From a virus: DNA of 63,417 bases. The first letter of the stretch is position 1. Each line of letters opens with the position of its first letter. The stretch covers positions 1-63,417 of the IMG/VR virus record IMGVR_UViG_3300029893_000006. One strand, 5' to 3'. Below are positions 36,921 through 49,700 of this stretch, in pieces. The notes under the pieces were generated by a model, which was not told the origin of the DNA, did no database searches, and saw nothing but the letters and a program-made list of their open reading frames with translations. The translations under genes were made by a program, and so were the position numbers.

Positions 36921-37733
36921 TTATGTTAGTATAAACTCAACCGGTTCACCGGTGATAAGCCCTATATTCTGCTTGCTTTTTGCCTGATTATAGAATTTCT
37001 CCACATGCCAGGCCGGAGTAATGAAGCTGATATTGTCCACCGGGATTGTCTTGGCCTGATCAGCCCAAACCACTTTCCACGTTGGCAGACCAATCAGCTC
37101 TCCGGCTAAATTAAAGGCCCCGCCCCCGCTATTGCCAGGGTTTACAGCCGCATCAGTCTGAATAAACTCGCACCCGCTGAAAATACGCTTCTCAAAACTT
37201 ACAATCCCTTTGGAGGCCGAATGAAGATACCCAAGGGGATTGCCGAAGCAGAAAACTTCATCCATCCAGATTGCTTCCTGCGCAAACTTAACTGGCTTGC
37301 AGTAGCTTTCAGGAATACCCTTGCATCGAATGATTGCTATATCCTGGCCAAAGTCTCCGGTTAATACTTCCGCATTAAAACCATAGGAAGGCAGCTTCAT
37401 GCAAAATACTTTGATATCGGAGCAAACATCCAATCCTACCGTAACTACATGAACGTTTGTAGCTATAAAGCCTGTCGTATCAAGCATAACCCCGCTTCCC
37501 AGGCTTGTTACTCCGTTGTGTGTCGCCAGGATTTTTACCACGGAAGGGGTTACTTCTTTAACCAGGTCCCAGGGCCTTGAATACACCCTGGAGATCATAG
37601 CAGTTGCCTGCGCCCTGTTAACGGGATCGTCCGGCTTGAAACTTCCATCAGGGAAGCCAGCAATCATTTTTCTCTTGAAGAGAATTTCCAGGGCCTTGTA
37701 AAACCAGTCTGTAGGCTTAATGTCGTTAAACAT
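36921..37733 (-). CDS. SLH-domain trypsin-like serine protease (HtrA-like)
   Basis: The start at 37733 (MFNDIKPTDWFYKALEI) follows AAAGGGTGATTAT; the product is 270 residues. Residues 1-50 form one SLH repeat (GFPDGSFKPDDPVNRAQATA). Residues ~55-255 form a trypsin-like protease with His95 (TNVHVV), Asp131 (GQDIAII) and Ser202 in NPGNSGGG. No PDZ domain and no signal peptide are present. Possible roles are processing of virion proteins, especially the giant protein encoded just upstream, or wall-surface proteolysis during entry; both are inferred. Confidence 0.9.
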   Translation of the reverse strand: MFNDIKPTDWFYKALEILFKRKMIAGFPDGSFKPDDPVNRAQATAMISRVYSRPWDLVKEVTPSVVKILATHNGVTSLGSGVMLDTTGFIATNVHVVTVGLDVCSDIKVFCMKLPSYGFNAEVLTGDFGQDIAIIRCKGIPESYCKPVKFAQEAIWMDEVFCFGNPLGYLHSASKGIVSFEKRIFSGCEFIQTDAAVNPGNSGGGAFNLAGELIGLPTWKVVWADQAKTIPVDNISFITPAWHVEKFYNQAKSKQNIGLITGEPVEFILT

Positions 37734-37791
37734 ATAATCACCCTTTCTTAAAATAGTGAGGGCAGGGTTTTTAGTCCCTACCCTCTTCCCG

Positions 37792-40700
37792 CTATTCAAT
37801 CGGTATCGGCTGTAAGCTGTAATGTACCCGCACCTGGTTGACAATTGTTAGTTCATAGAAGTCAAGCAGCTTTCTTTTTTCTTCCGGCGTATAATCTGCG
37901 CTTTCATGGATTTCTCTCATAATGCTGCGTACCCCTGCCAGTTCCCTTTGTAAAGAGCGCATATATTCAAGGTCCCAAAGCAGCGCCTGATCCTTTGCCG
38001 AAAGTTTAGGCGGCGTTTGACCTCTTTCAAGATAGCTCTGTTCCCTGGCGGCCAAAACTTCTGCCCTGTTCAGATCCTTGTAGAACCTGTCCACAGAAGC
38101 AGAGCCATAAGCCCCCGAGGTAGCTATAATATCCCCAAGGACAGGAATGTCCTGAATCGTCCCTTTAGGCCGCAACTTCCGGTCTGCAACGCCTGTGAGA
38201 TAAAGCAGCTCATCTACTGCTCTTATGACGTGCCTGCCCACCCCTGCCGTATAGCCTTGTATTAAAGCATCTATTCTCCTGGGTGACAACTTGAGCTTTT
38301 TACCCAGGAGCTTTGCAACTTCGCTGGTATAAGCACCATATTGAAACTCCGGTGCTCTCCCGGCTTCACTGGCAGGGACAACGGGAGCATCATTATAGAA
38401 TCTCAAGTTACCCCACTGCTCCAGTATAGGCCCTATGGCCGCAGGCATATAGTTTGGCACTGCTGTTTTCAGCAGATCCTCGGACAGATTGTTCCAGGAA
38501 GCCCTGTTTTTCTTATCAAGCTGGCGCATCAGGTTTTCAGGAAAAGCGCCAAAAATAATCCCCATCAAGAATGGCCTGGGAACTGTTAAAAACCATTTTG
38601 TTCTTGTGAAACTGCCGCCCACAGGGAGAGGGTAATTCCAGAAAAGGTTTTTCCGCCACTCTGGAAGCTCCTGATAATAAGGATTATTCCGGTTTAGTAG
38701 ATAAAGTAACACGGTAGGCAAGGTCAAAATCAAAAGCGCCCTTAAAATAAAACGTGCGGGATTCTTCTGGAAGGCTCTGCGCATCTTATCATGGCCCCTT
38801 ATCGCTGCATTGAAGAATGGAGTACTTCCTCGGATTATAGCTGTTTTACTGCCATGAACCTGGTGATCTACTGTTATATCACGACCGGCAAAACTGCCGG
38901 TTATCCAGTGTGCGCCTTTTCTGCGTGCCGCCATGTATTCCCCTACGTTGGTTGCATACTCTATCATGCTTGAAGCCCTGCCAAGAAGCCCGATGGGGTT
39001 AATCGCTATCTTCATCATTTCCTGCCATCTGCTTCTCAAAATATGATGGTATCCTTCGGTCAGATAGTCCTTATCGTAGGAAAGCTGTGTGCTCATACCG
39101 GCTCTATCAGCAAGGAAATCCCGGTAAACTTCATCGTTTTTGGCAATGTGGTATAAACCTTTAAACAATCCTAAAAGCGGCAGGTTTTGATATTCGCTGT
39201 AAATAGGAGTCTGCCACGCATCTCTCCAGGCGTTAAAACCGAGAAACCTGGGGTTCCATGTTGCTCCTATCCTTAACAGCTTCGCCGCAGGTCTGAGAAA
39301 AGTATCCACAAACCATCCAGCCGTCTCCGAATCAATGTGCATGATCGCATTGAAAAGCTGTTTGTCCTTGAACTCATAGAACTGCGGTTTTCCCTCACGC
39401 CATACCATAACCACGTTCTTGCGGACATCTCCAAAACGTTCGGGTCGAAAGATGTTTACAAGCGTTCCCATATCTACTTCTTTGCCCTGCGCCGCTTCGT
39501 TCAACAATTCGCCGAGAACATCTAACGCTGAGGAATCATCAACATCAATCCCCAGCATAGTGAGCAGCTCCCCAATCGTAGCTTTTGTAACCTTGACTGG
39601 TGTAGGTATGCTGGAGAACCATTCTCCTGTCCCACCGGCGATTTGCTCCATATCGACGAGTGCTTGCATGGCAAGGTTTTTGTCCGCCAATATAGTAAAG
39701 ATGTGGGTCTGCCTGATAATACTCTGCCATGGATCTTGAATCGGCAACATAGCGCCCTTGTAGGTGATTACTCCCTTGGAAATATTGGCGATATGCTGGC
39801 CTTCACTTTTTTTAACTTTGCGGTCATCCCGGACACGGTAGAAGGGAATGTATATATCAGGATATTTTTTAATTATGGTTTCATAGCCTTCTTCGCTTAA
39901 TATACCGCCTCTGACAAGCTGCCTTAAAACAAACCTGCAGAAGTCTCTCATCTCTTCTCTGGCCTTGTCATATTTCTTAAAATATTTGGAGGCTTCGACT
40001 TCTTTTACAAGCCTCCTGGCCGCTTCAAGCTGCGCCTTATCCATCCCGGAGATGACACCAAGCTCATCTTCTCGATAAATAGCCATTTTCGATACCAGGT
40101 AAGCGGTGAATTTGACAAAATGCGGAACGCCATCCTCATCCTTGCCCATCTGGTGAATCGGATCAGTTATTTCATAGAGCGAAGGGCCTATCTTTTTCTT
40201 TGTTCCGTATTCAATCTGCCCCCCGCCCCTGCGAATAAAGTTATGCGCCGCCATCTGCGCTCCTTTTGCCATCCGATACATCAGCCACGCATTTTTCTCC
40301 GGATCGACCACTTTCGTAGCTCCTTCACCGGCAACTTTGCGCCCACCGTAGAGTTGCTCCATGTAATAGGCTATCCTGGCCGAATCGTCAAATATGTTGT
40401 AGTAAACCTGCTCCCACCAATCTTTTACCTTTGACCAGGATATAGTTTTTTCCTTTTCGCTGCCGATAAAGGAATTAACCAGGGCAATATCCGGCTGGCG
40501 ATAGTACTTGTCAACTATGGCCCGGATTTCTTCCACCTTATCTAAAAGCTCCGACTGCGTATGAATCATCTTGTCAAAGTACTCATAGAATCCCGGCATA
40601 AGCTCTTTGGCCTTTTCCGGCTCGTTTATATAAAAGTTAATAAAGTCGGCTATACCCTCATGAACCTGGAGCTTGAAACTGGCCTCGGGCCGGACTTTCA

Positions 40701-43700
40701 AGAGCGTTTCTTGCACATAAGGAGAATTAAGCACCAGTTCCTGGGAAATACTATCAAACGCCTTTTCTCCCATTACCTTGTTTATATTCCTTTTCGAGAA
40801 CAACTTTAGCTCTCCGTCAAGAAAATGGCCCAATTCGTGCGCCAGAATTTCCAAATCCGCAAAGAATTTGGTTTTAATGCGTATATACTTTTCTTTAGAC
40901 CGGAAAAATCCCGCCATCGGCCCTCTGACATGGCCTTTATAGGTAGCGATTACTCTGTCTATTTTTCTCAATATATCCTGCTTTCTTGTGACCCGCTCCC
41001 ATGCCTGTTTGCCGGTTTCGCCCTCTCTTGCGCCCGTAGCTTTAGCAAATGCTCTGGCATCCTTCTTAGCAATGCTGTGCATTACTTCAGGCATGGAATC
41101 ATCCAGCTCCTCCTGCCACGGTTCTTTGTGAACTTTTAATAGTTCCTTTTCCGCTTTCTCTTCGGCCTTTTCAGCCGCAGCTTTTTCCGCAGAAACCCTC
41201 TTAGCCAGCCTCGTTAAATCCAACCTGCGCTTTTTTGTGATAAGAAAAGCGTTGTATTTCATTTCGATGTTTGCCGCATTGCCAAGAGCTTCTTTAATCT
41301 CCGGCAGGTAGCTTTCCAAAGGCCGGTTAAGCTGCCAGTTATACTGATTGCCAACAACAACCTTTTTAGACACTCCAGTTTTATCGCCCTGATGGACAGT
41401 GATAATGGCAAGGCCGCCGGTCTGCAGGTGCTGGAACATGAACCGAATAGCATCCAAGCGGCTTTCCTTGTCAGGTAAAACATTCAGTACGTTATTAAGG
41501 GACGCTGTTTCAGCGCCCCCTACCTGTTTTAGCCGCTCAAGGCTGGCCTTGTTGTATTCCGGTGATCGGGCCTCCGGGTCCCAAAGGATACATTCTATCC
41601 CGTTTTCCTTCAGGTATTCGATACCAAGATCATACCTGCCGCCTCCTACGTCGAAATGGAAAGCTGGTCTTTCGATTACTCCCCTATCAACCAGCTTAAC
41701 CAGGAGAGTGAGGCCGCCTGCTTTTTGCTTCTGAGATGTCCTCTCAGGCGCATGTCTCAGCTCTTTTGCCGGAGCCGAAACCTCTGTGCTTAGATATTCG
41801 GTTCGGTTGAGGAAAATGTCATAACTGCGTTCTTCAAGTTCTTGTTCGGCCTGCGCCTGCTGCTCCTTCTTTGAAAAATCTTCGGCAAGCTTAGTAGCCT
41901 CTTGTTTTATTTCATTACTTATGTCGCTTAACGGCACATTCCAATCAGCAAGTTTTGAAATAGCTAAAGCGGCCTTCTCCGCTGTCTGCATGGTATCGTA
42001 ATAGGTGCCGAAGCGCAACCCTGATTGAAGATGAGTAACCCTCCAAAGATCTCGTATATCCTTTTTCTCATTTTTCACACCTTTATTTATTGCTATGCCC
42101 GGAGCAACTTCTTTGCCGGTAACTTCAACCTTTTGCTTTATGCCGTCTATCATAAGACTTATTTCGATGACTCCAACGCCATAAGTCTCCGGCACATAAG
42201 CATCTTCAACCATTACTTCCCCTTCGAGCTGGTCGATCCCAAGCTCCTGAGCCAGTTCTTCTTTGCGCCTTCTCAGCTTTTTAAGTTCATCGGCGTATTT
42301 AAAGGGTTTTGCCGCTTCTGCTTTCAGTTCTTCAAGTCGCTTTGTGAGGGATTCGATAAATTTAACCCTGTCGGTATAATCCTTTTTTATGCCTTGAGCA
42401 CGGATCTCTAAGCTGCGGATAGTGTTGTACCCGGTCTCACCAAGCAGGACTTTATAAAAGTTGCTGCCCTCAAAGATTAACGCTCCACCATATTGATAAT
42501 GCAATCTTAAACTAAGGGGAAAGCCCGCAAATTCTCCCAGCGGAATAATTACTGCATTTAATTCTTCTTCTGAAATGCCCTCTTTATATTTCTCAGCATT
42601 AAAGAGGTGAGCGTTAATGCCTTGGAGTTTGTTTATTTCGTCTAAAAATTGTTTGGGGGTGTAAAAAGATTCCTGCCTAAATTTATCATACTTATGGAAA
42701 ACATTCTTTAAAGGACCCTCTACGCCTTGAATTATTTTACCGGCCTCTTTCCTGTCCTTGTAAACCTTGTCAAACAGTTTGATCTCAAACAAATCACCTT
42801 TGATATTTTTTGCTCTTTCCAAATCTTGTTTGGATTTTTCGGCCACTTTTTTTGCGCCTTCGAGCGACATAGAAGCAGAACTAATCTCCCGTTTTATAGC
42901 CTCTCTTTTGCCGATATAACCACTTTCAATGGCCGCAAGCTCGATTAGACGTTGCTCAATTTCCGTATATTCCATATATTTAGGATCGCCGGTTAATATG
43001 GCACTCATTTGCTTCGACGACATTTGTATCTCGTCGAAGTTCTCCATTTCCCTCATTTCCGGGTTAATGTTTCTGGTTTCTACCTGCTTGAAGTTCTTCT
43101 GTTTTATAGAAATGAGCTGCCACATGAAAATATCGAAAGTTCGTTCTGTGCCGTAAGTGTAGATAAACACTTCTTCGTTCTGGTTGCCTTGCCGGATACC
43201 TCTTCTTTCCCGTTGCTCTATCTCAGAGGGCTTCCAGGGACAATCCAGATGGTGGACCGCAATAACCTTGTCCTGGACATTCATCCCTTCGCCCATCTTT
43301 GAAGTAGATCCAAGCAGGATGCGGATATCGCCGCGCTTCACCTTCTCAAACAGCTCAAGGCGCTGCTTGTCTGTCTTGTAATCATGGATGAAAGCGATCT
43401 CGTCTGCAGGCACTCCTTTGGCCAGCAGTTTTCTGCGGATAACCTCATAGACGGTCTGCTGATCTTCTTCGAGATCCTCAAATACAACATCCTCGGCCTC
43501 TTCGTCAATATCAGCCTCTTCTTGCTCTTTGGATTTCCCTTTTGGTACGGAGAGATCTAGAAAGGCAAGCTGTGTGAGCCTGTCTTTTTCGTACTTCTTC
43601 CAAATATCAAATATATTGTTTATAGCCAGGTTGATCCGGCTGTCCTTGTAGTCCATAAGGCCCCGGAGAGGGGGATACAGGGCCACGAGCCTGCCATCAT

Positions 43701-46700
43701 TGACCACTTTCAGGAAGTTATCCTCTGAAGGGTCTACATGTCCTGCTTTAATCGCTTCGCACCTGTCGTCGAGCTCTTCGATGTAATCCATGATCTCTTC
43801 CGAAGGCTGTGCTGAAATAAGTATGCGCTGGCCTGTTGCTATCTTAGGCAACTTAATATGAGGGTTAAGCTCCAGGAATCTTTCATGGTTTACCACATCA
43901 GCGAAACTATGATAAAGCTGTAAAAGCTCCGGCAGGTTTACAAACTGAGCAAACCGGACTTTAGGCCGGAAACCCTTCCCTGATGGATTTAGCTCTGAGG
44001 CTGTTACCGCTCTGCCAAAAACACTGGCCCAGGCATCAAAGCTGTGCAAATCCCTTGCCTCCAGCTCCTGTGGCGCAAGATATCGCAGCAGGGCATACAT
44101 TTCCACCATGGAGTTAGAAATCGGCGTTCCGGAAGCAAAAACTATTCCGCTTCCGTCACGTAAGTTACGGACATAATCCGTTTTAGTAAACATATCAAAT
44201 GCCTGCATAGAGCCTTGAGGCGATCCCATGTTGCCAATGTTGTTCATACTGGTATTATAAAAAAGATTTTTGTAGTAATGGGATTCGTCCACAAATAGAG
44301 CGTCTATACCGGATTCCTCAAAAGTCATAAAACCGGCATCCTGCTGTCTTTCCAGTTTTGCCAAGTGCTCACGAAGTTTTTTCTCCAGGGCATTCCGGGC
44401 ATTTTCCATTTTGCGAACAATCGCTTTCCCTTCCTGTCCTAATGCCCTTCTCTGCTCCTGGATAGACCTCTCCAGATTTGCAAGCTCCCGGTTTATGATC
44501 CTCTCAACATATTCCCCGGACAAAGGAACCATCTTGAAGCTGGAATGGGGCATAATCACAAGATCCCAATCACCTGCAGCAATGCGCGCCAGAGCTTTCT
44601 TGCGCTTATCTGCTGCCATATCTTTTTGACTGTATGCCAAAATCTTAGCTGCTGGATAAAGCCTTCTTGCTTCTGCCGCAAACTGGCCGATGATGCTCGG
44701 TCTGGTTACAACAATAGGCTTATTAGCAATTCCCAAACGCTTCATTTCCATTGCTGAAGCGACCATGACAAAGGTTTTCCCCGAACCGGCAACGTGGTGA
44801 GCTAATGCCCCTCTTGATTGTACTATGCGCCATACCATGTCCTTTTGGTGCGGCCCCAGGGTAATTGCCGGGTTCATCCCCGGGAAGGTAAGATGGCTGC
44901 CATCAAAGTTTCGCATTACCGAATTGTTAAATTCCCAGTTGTAAACCTTAGCCAACCGTTCAGCCCTTTCGCTGTCGCTCCAGAGCCATTCCTTAAATTC
45001 TTGCTCAATCTCCCTTCCTTTTTCACGAAGGGCCAAAGTAGCAGCCTGGTGGGTTACAGTTTTTTCTTTTTCTCTGCCTTCTACAGGATCATAAGTTACT
45101 CGCTTAAACGTTGCATTGAGGCTGCGGCTGTTGAGCAAGGATTCGATTATATCAAGAGCGCTCTTTTCGATAGTAAATGAGCGCCCCGTTGATGTATCAA
45201 AACCACGAAAAACAAAACCCCACGTTTTCCTATTGGCCGTGGAGTTCCTAACGCTTGTCTTTACGCCTTTGTCCTTGAAGTCTATTCCCCAAATACCGCT
45301 TCTTGTCTCATGCGTTACTCTTACCTCATCCGCTTCCCAACTCTTAATGTCCAGTAAATGCACAAGGAAGTCTCTAACATCATCTTTACCTATCCAGGGA
45401 ACCCCAAGCTTAACGTATATCTTATCCGGTGTAAGATCAGCTGGCTGCACTTCTTTAAGTGCCTTTACATTTGCTTCATAGCTTTTATCATGTTTTGCGG
45501 CATCCTCAGCAATACGCAGTTTCTGCCGGACGTTTCCGGAAAGATACTCGTCTGCAGTAACCCATCCCTTTTCCGGATCTTTAAAGATAAAGCCTGTTAG
45601 TTCTTCTGCAACTTGATCAGAAGTTTTCCCGGTCAAGCTGGCAATATGGTTAATATCAACTACACCACGTTCATTTAGCGTAATGAGCAGCCCTTCCTTG
45701 CTGTTCTCTGCAGAGGTCTTAGTCTCATATTTCCGGACAGTGCGCTTCTTAAATACATCATTCTTTACATACTTTCCGGTTTCCGGATCTTGAACTTCAA
45801 GCCCTGCTATTCTGTAATAGGAATTATCTTCGGCAAACGCCCTGCTGTTAGCCGCAGTATTTATATAGCCATAGTTTTTAACAAAATCATCATAAACCTT
45901 GTTGAGCGTTTTCCTTAGCTTTTCTATTTCTGCTTCTGATCCGTCACTCAATTCCAGGTTAAGTAGTTCATTATAAATATCCCGGATCTTTATCATACCC
46001 CGAATTCTCTTTTCAACTGTGCCGCCTGGGGTAAAATTAAGAACCTTGTCGGCAGGCATCAAAACAAGCTGGCCGTTATCATCCAGTTGTGCAATCATCA
46101 GCTTGTTCTTCTGGATAACGATAGATCCCTCTTGTGTTTCAGGTGGCGCAATTAAAAAGTCTTCTATTTTCGGAGCTTCGGTCGCTTCGTGGACCGGCCT
46201 TTGCTTATAAGCATTCCTGGGGAGTTTTTCTGTAAGCGCATCTATTACAGATTGAGCCAGATCCCTGCCATCCGGCACAACGGCGTATTCACCGGCATAA
46301 TACATGCCCCGGATAAACGCTGTTTCTCCCATTACCATTTCAGGATGATCTACATAATACTCATTGATCGCTTCCCTGTTCTTTTCTACGGTTACATCTT
46401 TGTTTTCCAGCCATTCCTCACCGGCATAAGGCTCTCCCACGGCACGCTTACGCAAGAAAATTATATCGGTCACTACCTGGGTTTCCGCTATGCCTTTAAA
46501 AGCCTCGTTGTGCAAACGAACAGCACCAAGAAAATCGGCACGCTCATTTAGGTATTCCCGGAAACTTCTATCACGGCTGTCCATCGTGTAACGTGAGGTA
46601 ACAAACGCTACTATCCCGCCAGGACGAACCTGATCCACCGCCTTGGCGAAGAAAAAGTTATGCAGGTTATCGGCAATATTCTTGTAACGCACATCTTTGG

Positions 46701-49700
46701 CAGGAGGCGTCCGGTTAAACGGCACGTTAGATATTGCCAGGTCATAATAGTTTTCATTGAGCAGCTTTCTCTTGTCGTAAGGAACGTCAAATTCCTCGTA
46801 GCCCATGACATTGATATTGGCCCTGGGATACAAGAGCTTGGCAATATTCCCGGAAACCGTATCTATCTCAACCCCGGTGAGCCAGCTTTTCTTGGCAAGG
46901 TTTTCAGGCATCATACCAAAGAAATGGCCGATACCCATAGCCGGTTCAAGGATCCTGCCGCCATCAAACCCGATCCTTTGGAGCACTTCATACATAGCGT
47001 TAATAATTTCCGGTGACGTATAATGCGCAAAAGGCGTAGTTGCCCTTGCCGACATAAACTCTTCTTCGGTCAGCAGTTCTTTTAAAGCATTATACTGCTC
47101 CATAAGGCCATGCTTCTCCGCATAGGACTTATCAAATACGTCTTTGTAGAAGCCCCAACCAACGTATTTAATAAGAATAGCCTGCTCTTCGGGAGTAGCA
47201 GGCTGATTTCTTTCAACCAGGTCTTTCATTAAGCGGATTGCCCTGATATTGTCATTCAGTTTTTGTAGCTTGGAACGAGTATCAAGCTGATCTTCCGGCC
47301 TGATTCTGTAGTTCTCGCTGGTTATACTTCTTCCAGGGGTGGTAATTTCAGGGTCCGGAGATTCATGCCCAGCTCCGGTGCCTCCTTCTCGCTCGGCAGG
47401 TACATCCAGTTGTTTCTCGTCATCTCCCACGCCTGTTCGTACGTCAGTCCCTGGTCTTGCAGTTTTGCGATGTCCTCTATCGTCAGCCTTATCGCTTTCC
47501 TTACGGTCTGGTCGAGCTCCCCGCTCTCCTTCAGTTCTTTGTACATCTTCGGACGGAACTCTTTCCAGTGCCTCTTCACCGCGCTGGGTGCCATCAGGTT
47601 CTCTTCGATCCTCAAGACCCGTTACCTCCTCCCTTTGGGTAATACCAACCATTTCATTAATTTCGGCAGGGGTCATTTCCAGCATGGCCTTGGACTGGCC
47701 GTAAATGCCTCTTAAAAAGAGCTTGATTGCTGGCCCAAATTCCTCCAGCATAACCTCTGCCCATTCGTCATAAGAGGGATTCTCGGTAGCAAGGAGTTCT
47801 GCCCCTACAATAGCATAGTCAACAAGATCATCCATCGGCAGGCCGCCTGCCTTGCCGACAGCGAAGGAAAGCTCTTCCGGCATTTCCTCTTTCTGTGCTT
47901 CGGCTTCCCGCTTTGCCCTGCGAGCCGCAAGCCTCTTCCTGGCATCAGAAGCGGCGCCCTTGAGCCAGTCTATATTATCGGCAACCCTGCCTTCGGGGAC
48001 AGGAACTTTTTCTGCTTCCATTTTACCAGAATCTTCTGGTGGTTTCAATTCTTTTTTGGAAGGTTCTTTCACTTCCGGTTTTTCCTGTTCCCCAGCCAGT
48101 TCCTTAGCCAGTGCAATCCGGGCGTCACTTTGTTTTGCATACCAGAGTTTTTGAGGCTTACTCCATCTAAAACCGGCATTTCTAAGACGCTGGATTATCG
48201 CATCATCCGGTCTTTCTGGAAACTTAATCTCTACGCCGCCCTTTTCATCATTCAGCCTCCATGTGATACCGGAAGGCGTTTTCTCTGTAGGGGCAGGGGC
48301 CTCCTGTTTCTCCTTTTCCTGGATTGCTTTAAGCCTTATCTGTTCTGCCTCATATAGCCTGCGGTTCTCCTTGTTTGCCGCCGCAACAGCTTCTTCCCAT
48401 GATTCACGGATAGTGCCAAAGCGGACACCGTTGGCGTCCATCAGGGAATATCCTTTGCCGGTACTTGAAACGACAGGTCTAATCCTGATAGGAATACCTG
48501 GCTCCCCTTTGTATTCTTCCGGAGTAGTCCAATCTACATCTTTTTCCCACCATGGCTTACCGGGTTCACCGGCAGGCTTTTCTGGTTCCTCTTTTGGTTT
48601 TGTTCTTGCAGCGTCCTTTTCACCTGCCTCATAAAATTCATCAGCCAGGAAAGGAGGAAAGCCAGTATCTACCTCATCAAAGGGAATGTTTCTTTTGCTA
48701 ACTCCCTCTAACCCTGCTTGATAATACTTATTGAAGAACTCAACGAATAGTTTTGTATCAGGATCATCTGGTTTATCCAAGTCCACCATTATTCTTTCAT
48801 TTGCAGCCCATTTCTTTAAAGCAGCTTTACCACTGCGGCCAAGGTTGAGATCGTCAATGGTTCTGGCGGGTGCCTCCACAGGCTTCAGATCGGGATAATC
48901 GGCCAATACTTCAGGAGGTATGGGCTTGCCTTCGGCAAGGGCTCGCTCAACTAATGTTTTATGATCTGCCTCTTGTTCAACCGCATTGACTGCGCTTCGA
49001 TACTCTTTTTTGGCGATATTGTACGCTTCTTTAATTTCACGCGGAACTTTTGTTGAACGTAAAGACTTTTCTATAGCATCATCACCATATTTGTGTGGGG
49101 AAACATCAAGCAATTTTTTCTTTGCTTCTTTCAAAGCCTTTATTGCATTTTCAGCTTTAACCTGCAAAGGATGGTCTACAGGCAAAGGTATTATACCTTT
49201 TGCCATGTATTCCTTCCTGGTCATCTGCCACGGTTCCTTCGCCGGTACTTCGGCAGGCTTGGGTTCAGGCTTAACTTCCGGCTTCGCCTTTGCAATTTCA
49301 ACCGCCTTCATTTCTTCTGTGCGCTTTGCTATTTTTTCTTCCAATATTTTCTCTAAATCAGGATAACTGGCAACAGCCGCAGGCGTTACAACCCTGTCCG
49401 CGCGGATCGCTTCGGCTACAGCCTCATAGTGCTCTCTCTCAGCCGCATCCCGGGACACTCCTTCTTTAACCTTTTTGGCGACATATTCTTCCTGGGTCAT
49501 TTGATACGGATCACGGTAAACAGCAGTTGGCCCAATTTTATCCGGCCTTTCTGCTACCATTTTTACAGCTTCCGCAGGGGCCATACCAGCATTTATATTT
49601 TCAAAATACTTTGCTACGTTTTCTGTATTCAGCCTTGCCCCAACCTGCCTGAAAGTATCAACAATATTTTGGACTATGCTCCGGGCTTCTTTATGCCCAA

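Noticed and set aside
41259-41483. Other minus-strand frames nested in the giant gene (for example 39545-39730, 41259-41483, 46611-46844, 49874-50059)
   Set aside because: They have no good ribosome sites, unbalanced composition, and the giant frame over them is clearly domain sequence; only 47322-47615 passes.
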